Shown here: in pieces, positions 6,663-6,743 of the stretch
How positions within the stretch are numbered: the stretch's first letter is position 1
Layout of the letters: each line of letters opens with the position of its first letter
Source of the DNA: Cellvibrionales bacterium UBA2034
GTDB taxonomy: Bacteria; Pseudomonadota; Gammaproteobacteria; Pseudomonadales; UBA7239
Reading direction: 5' to 3'
DNA: 6,743 nt
Assembly: GCA_002333095.1 (NCBI GenBank)
Contig: DDBK01000084.1
Location: forward strand, 11,882 to 18,624
The notes under the pieces: generated by a model
Seen by the model: only the letters and a program-made list of their open reading frames with translations
What the model was told of the DNA's origin: nothing
The model's database searches: none
Position numbers and translations under genes: made by a program

Positions 6663-6668
6663 TATAAT
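6663..6668 (+). promoter_or_regulatory. Candidate -10 element for the rightmost gene (ubiG?)
   Basis: The perfect consensus TATAAT lies 30 bases before the ATG at 6699, a plausible distance for a short leader. No good -35 is found at 16-18 bases upstream and no extended TG is present, so the promoter call rests on the -10 alone. Confidence 0.4.
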
Positions 6669-6698
6669 GCCTGCACTGCATCCGCTGATGACCAACCC

Positions 6699-6743
6699 AT
6701 GACAGACACACCACTGCCCCACGCCAATGTAGACCCGGCTGAA
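6699..6743 (+). CDS. ubiG: Start of probable ubiquinone biosynthesis O-methyltransferase (first 15 codons only)
   Basis: Only MTDTPLPHANVDPAE is present before the window ends. The NVDPAE tail matches the conserved N-terminus of UbiG in gammaproteobacteria, where NVD-x-AEIAKFEALA begins the protein. UbiG is the SAM-dependent methyltransferase that performs both O-methylations in ubiquinone synthesis. The frame is open to the edge and is preceded by a consensus TATAAT. There is no clear Shine-Dalgarno. The name rests on six residues and position, so it is tentative. Confidence 0.6.
   Translation, partial: MTDTPLPHANVDPAE

Noticed and set aside
6570..6722. Longer N-terminus (51 extra codons) for the membrane protein gene
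   Set aside because: The extension would overlap the divergent ubiG-like start and its -10, has an unlikely cysteine/arginine-rich composition, and ignores the strong AAGGAG before the internal ATG.
1..6743. Mobile element, CRISPR array, tRNA, rRNA or riboswitch
   Set aside because: Nothing was seen: no terminal inverted repeats, transposase-like frames, spaced direct repeats, or RNA signature sequences.

Overview
The window looks like chromosomal core DNA of a gammaproteobacterium. FabA and FabB, the pair for anaerobic unsaturated fatty acid synthesis, are adjacent as in Pseudomonas-type genomes. The phosphomannomutase is of the CpsG/ManB type, and the right edge carries the start of what looks like ubiG. 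Base composition is moderate and even, with no insertion sequence, phage gene, tRNA, rRNA or CRISPR array. A lineage near Cellvibrionales or other marine/soil relatives of Pseudomonas is a guess from gene order and protein style, not a demonstrated placement.

Left block (1-2053, minus strand): galU (UTP-glucose-1-phosphate uridylyltransferase) is followed after 18 bases by a phosphomannomutase/phosphoglucomutase gene that runs off the left edge. Together they make activated hexoses (UDP-glucose and mannose-1-phosphate or glucose-1-phosphate) for exopolysaccharide, LPS and related glycans.

Divergent control region (2054-2264): this 211-base spacer separates galU (leftward) from fabA (rightward). 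It contains a good sigma70-like promoter for fabA with an inverted repeat over its -35 and spacer, and an 18-base palindrome that overlaps a weaker candidate galU promoter.

Middle block (2265-4069, plus strand): fabA and fabB are both full length with all catalytic residues in place, 77 bases apart, and are probably an operon. FabA makes and isomerises the trans-2-decenoyl-ACP intermediate and FabB elongates the cis-3 product.

Right-centre block (4164-5954, plus strand): a tightly coupled pair of poorly characterised genes. The first encodes a 303-residue protein with a degenerate GNAT-like N-terminus and a C-terminal half that I recognise as DUF7931-like. The second starts 3 bases later and encodes a 291-residue exported protein resembling a miniature secretin (NolW-like domain plus a shortened core-like segment). 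This is the least described part of the window.

Right edge (5928-6743): a minus-strand gene for a 213-residue six-helix membrane protein resembles the sensor part of a histidine kinase but stops where the kinase would begin. Its 3' end overlaps the secretin-like gene tail to tail by 27 bases. Divergent from it, a plus-strand coding region starts at 6699 and is probably ubiG, of which only 15 codons are present.
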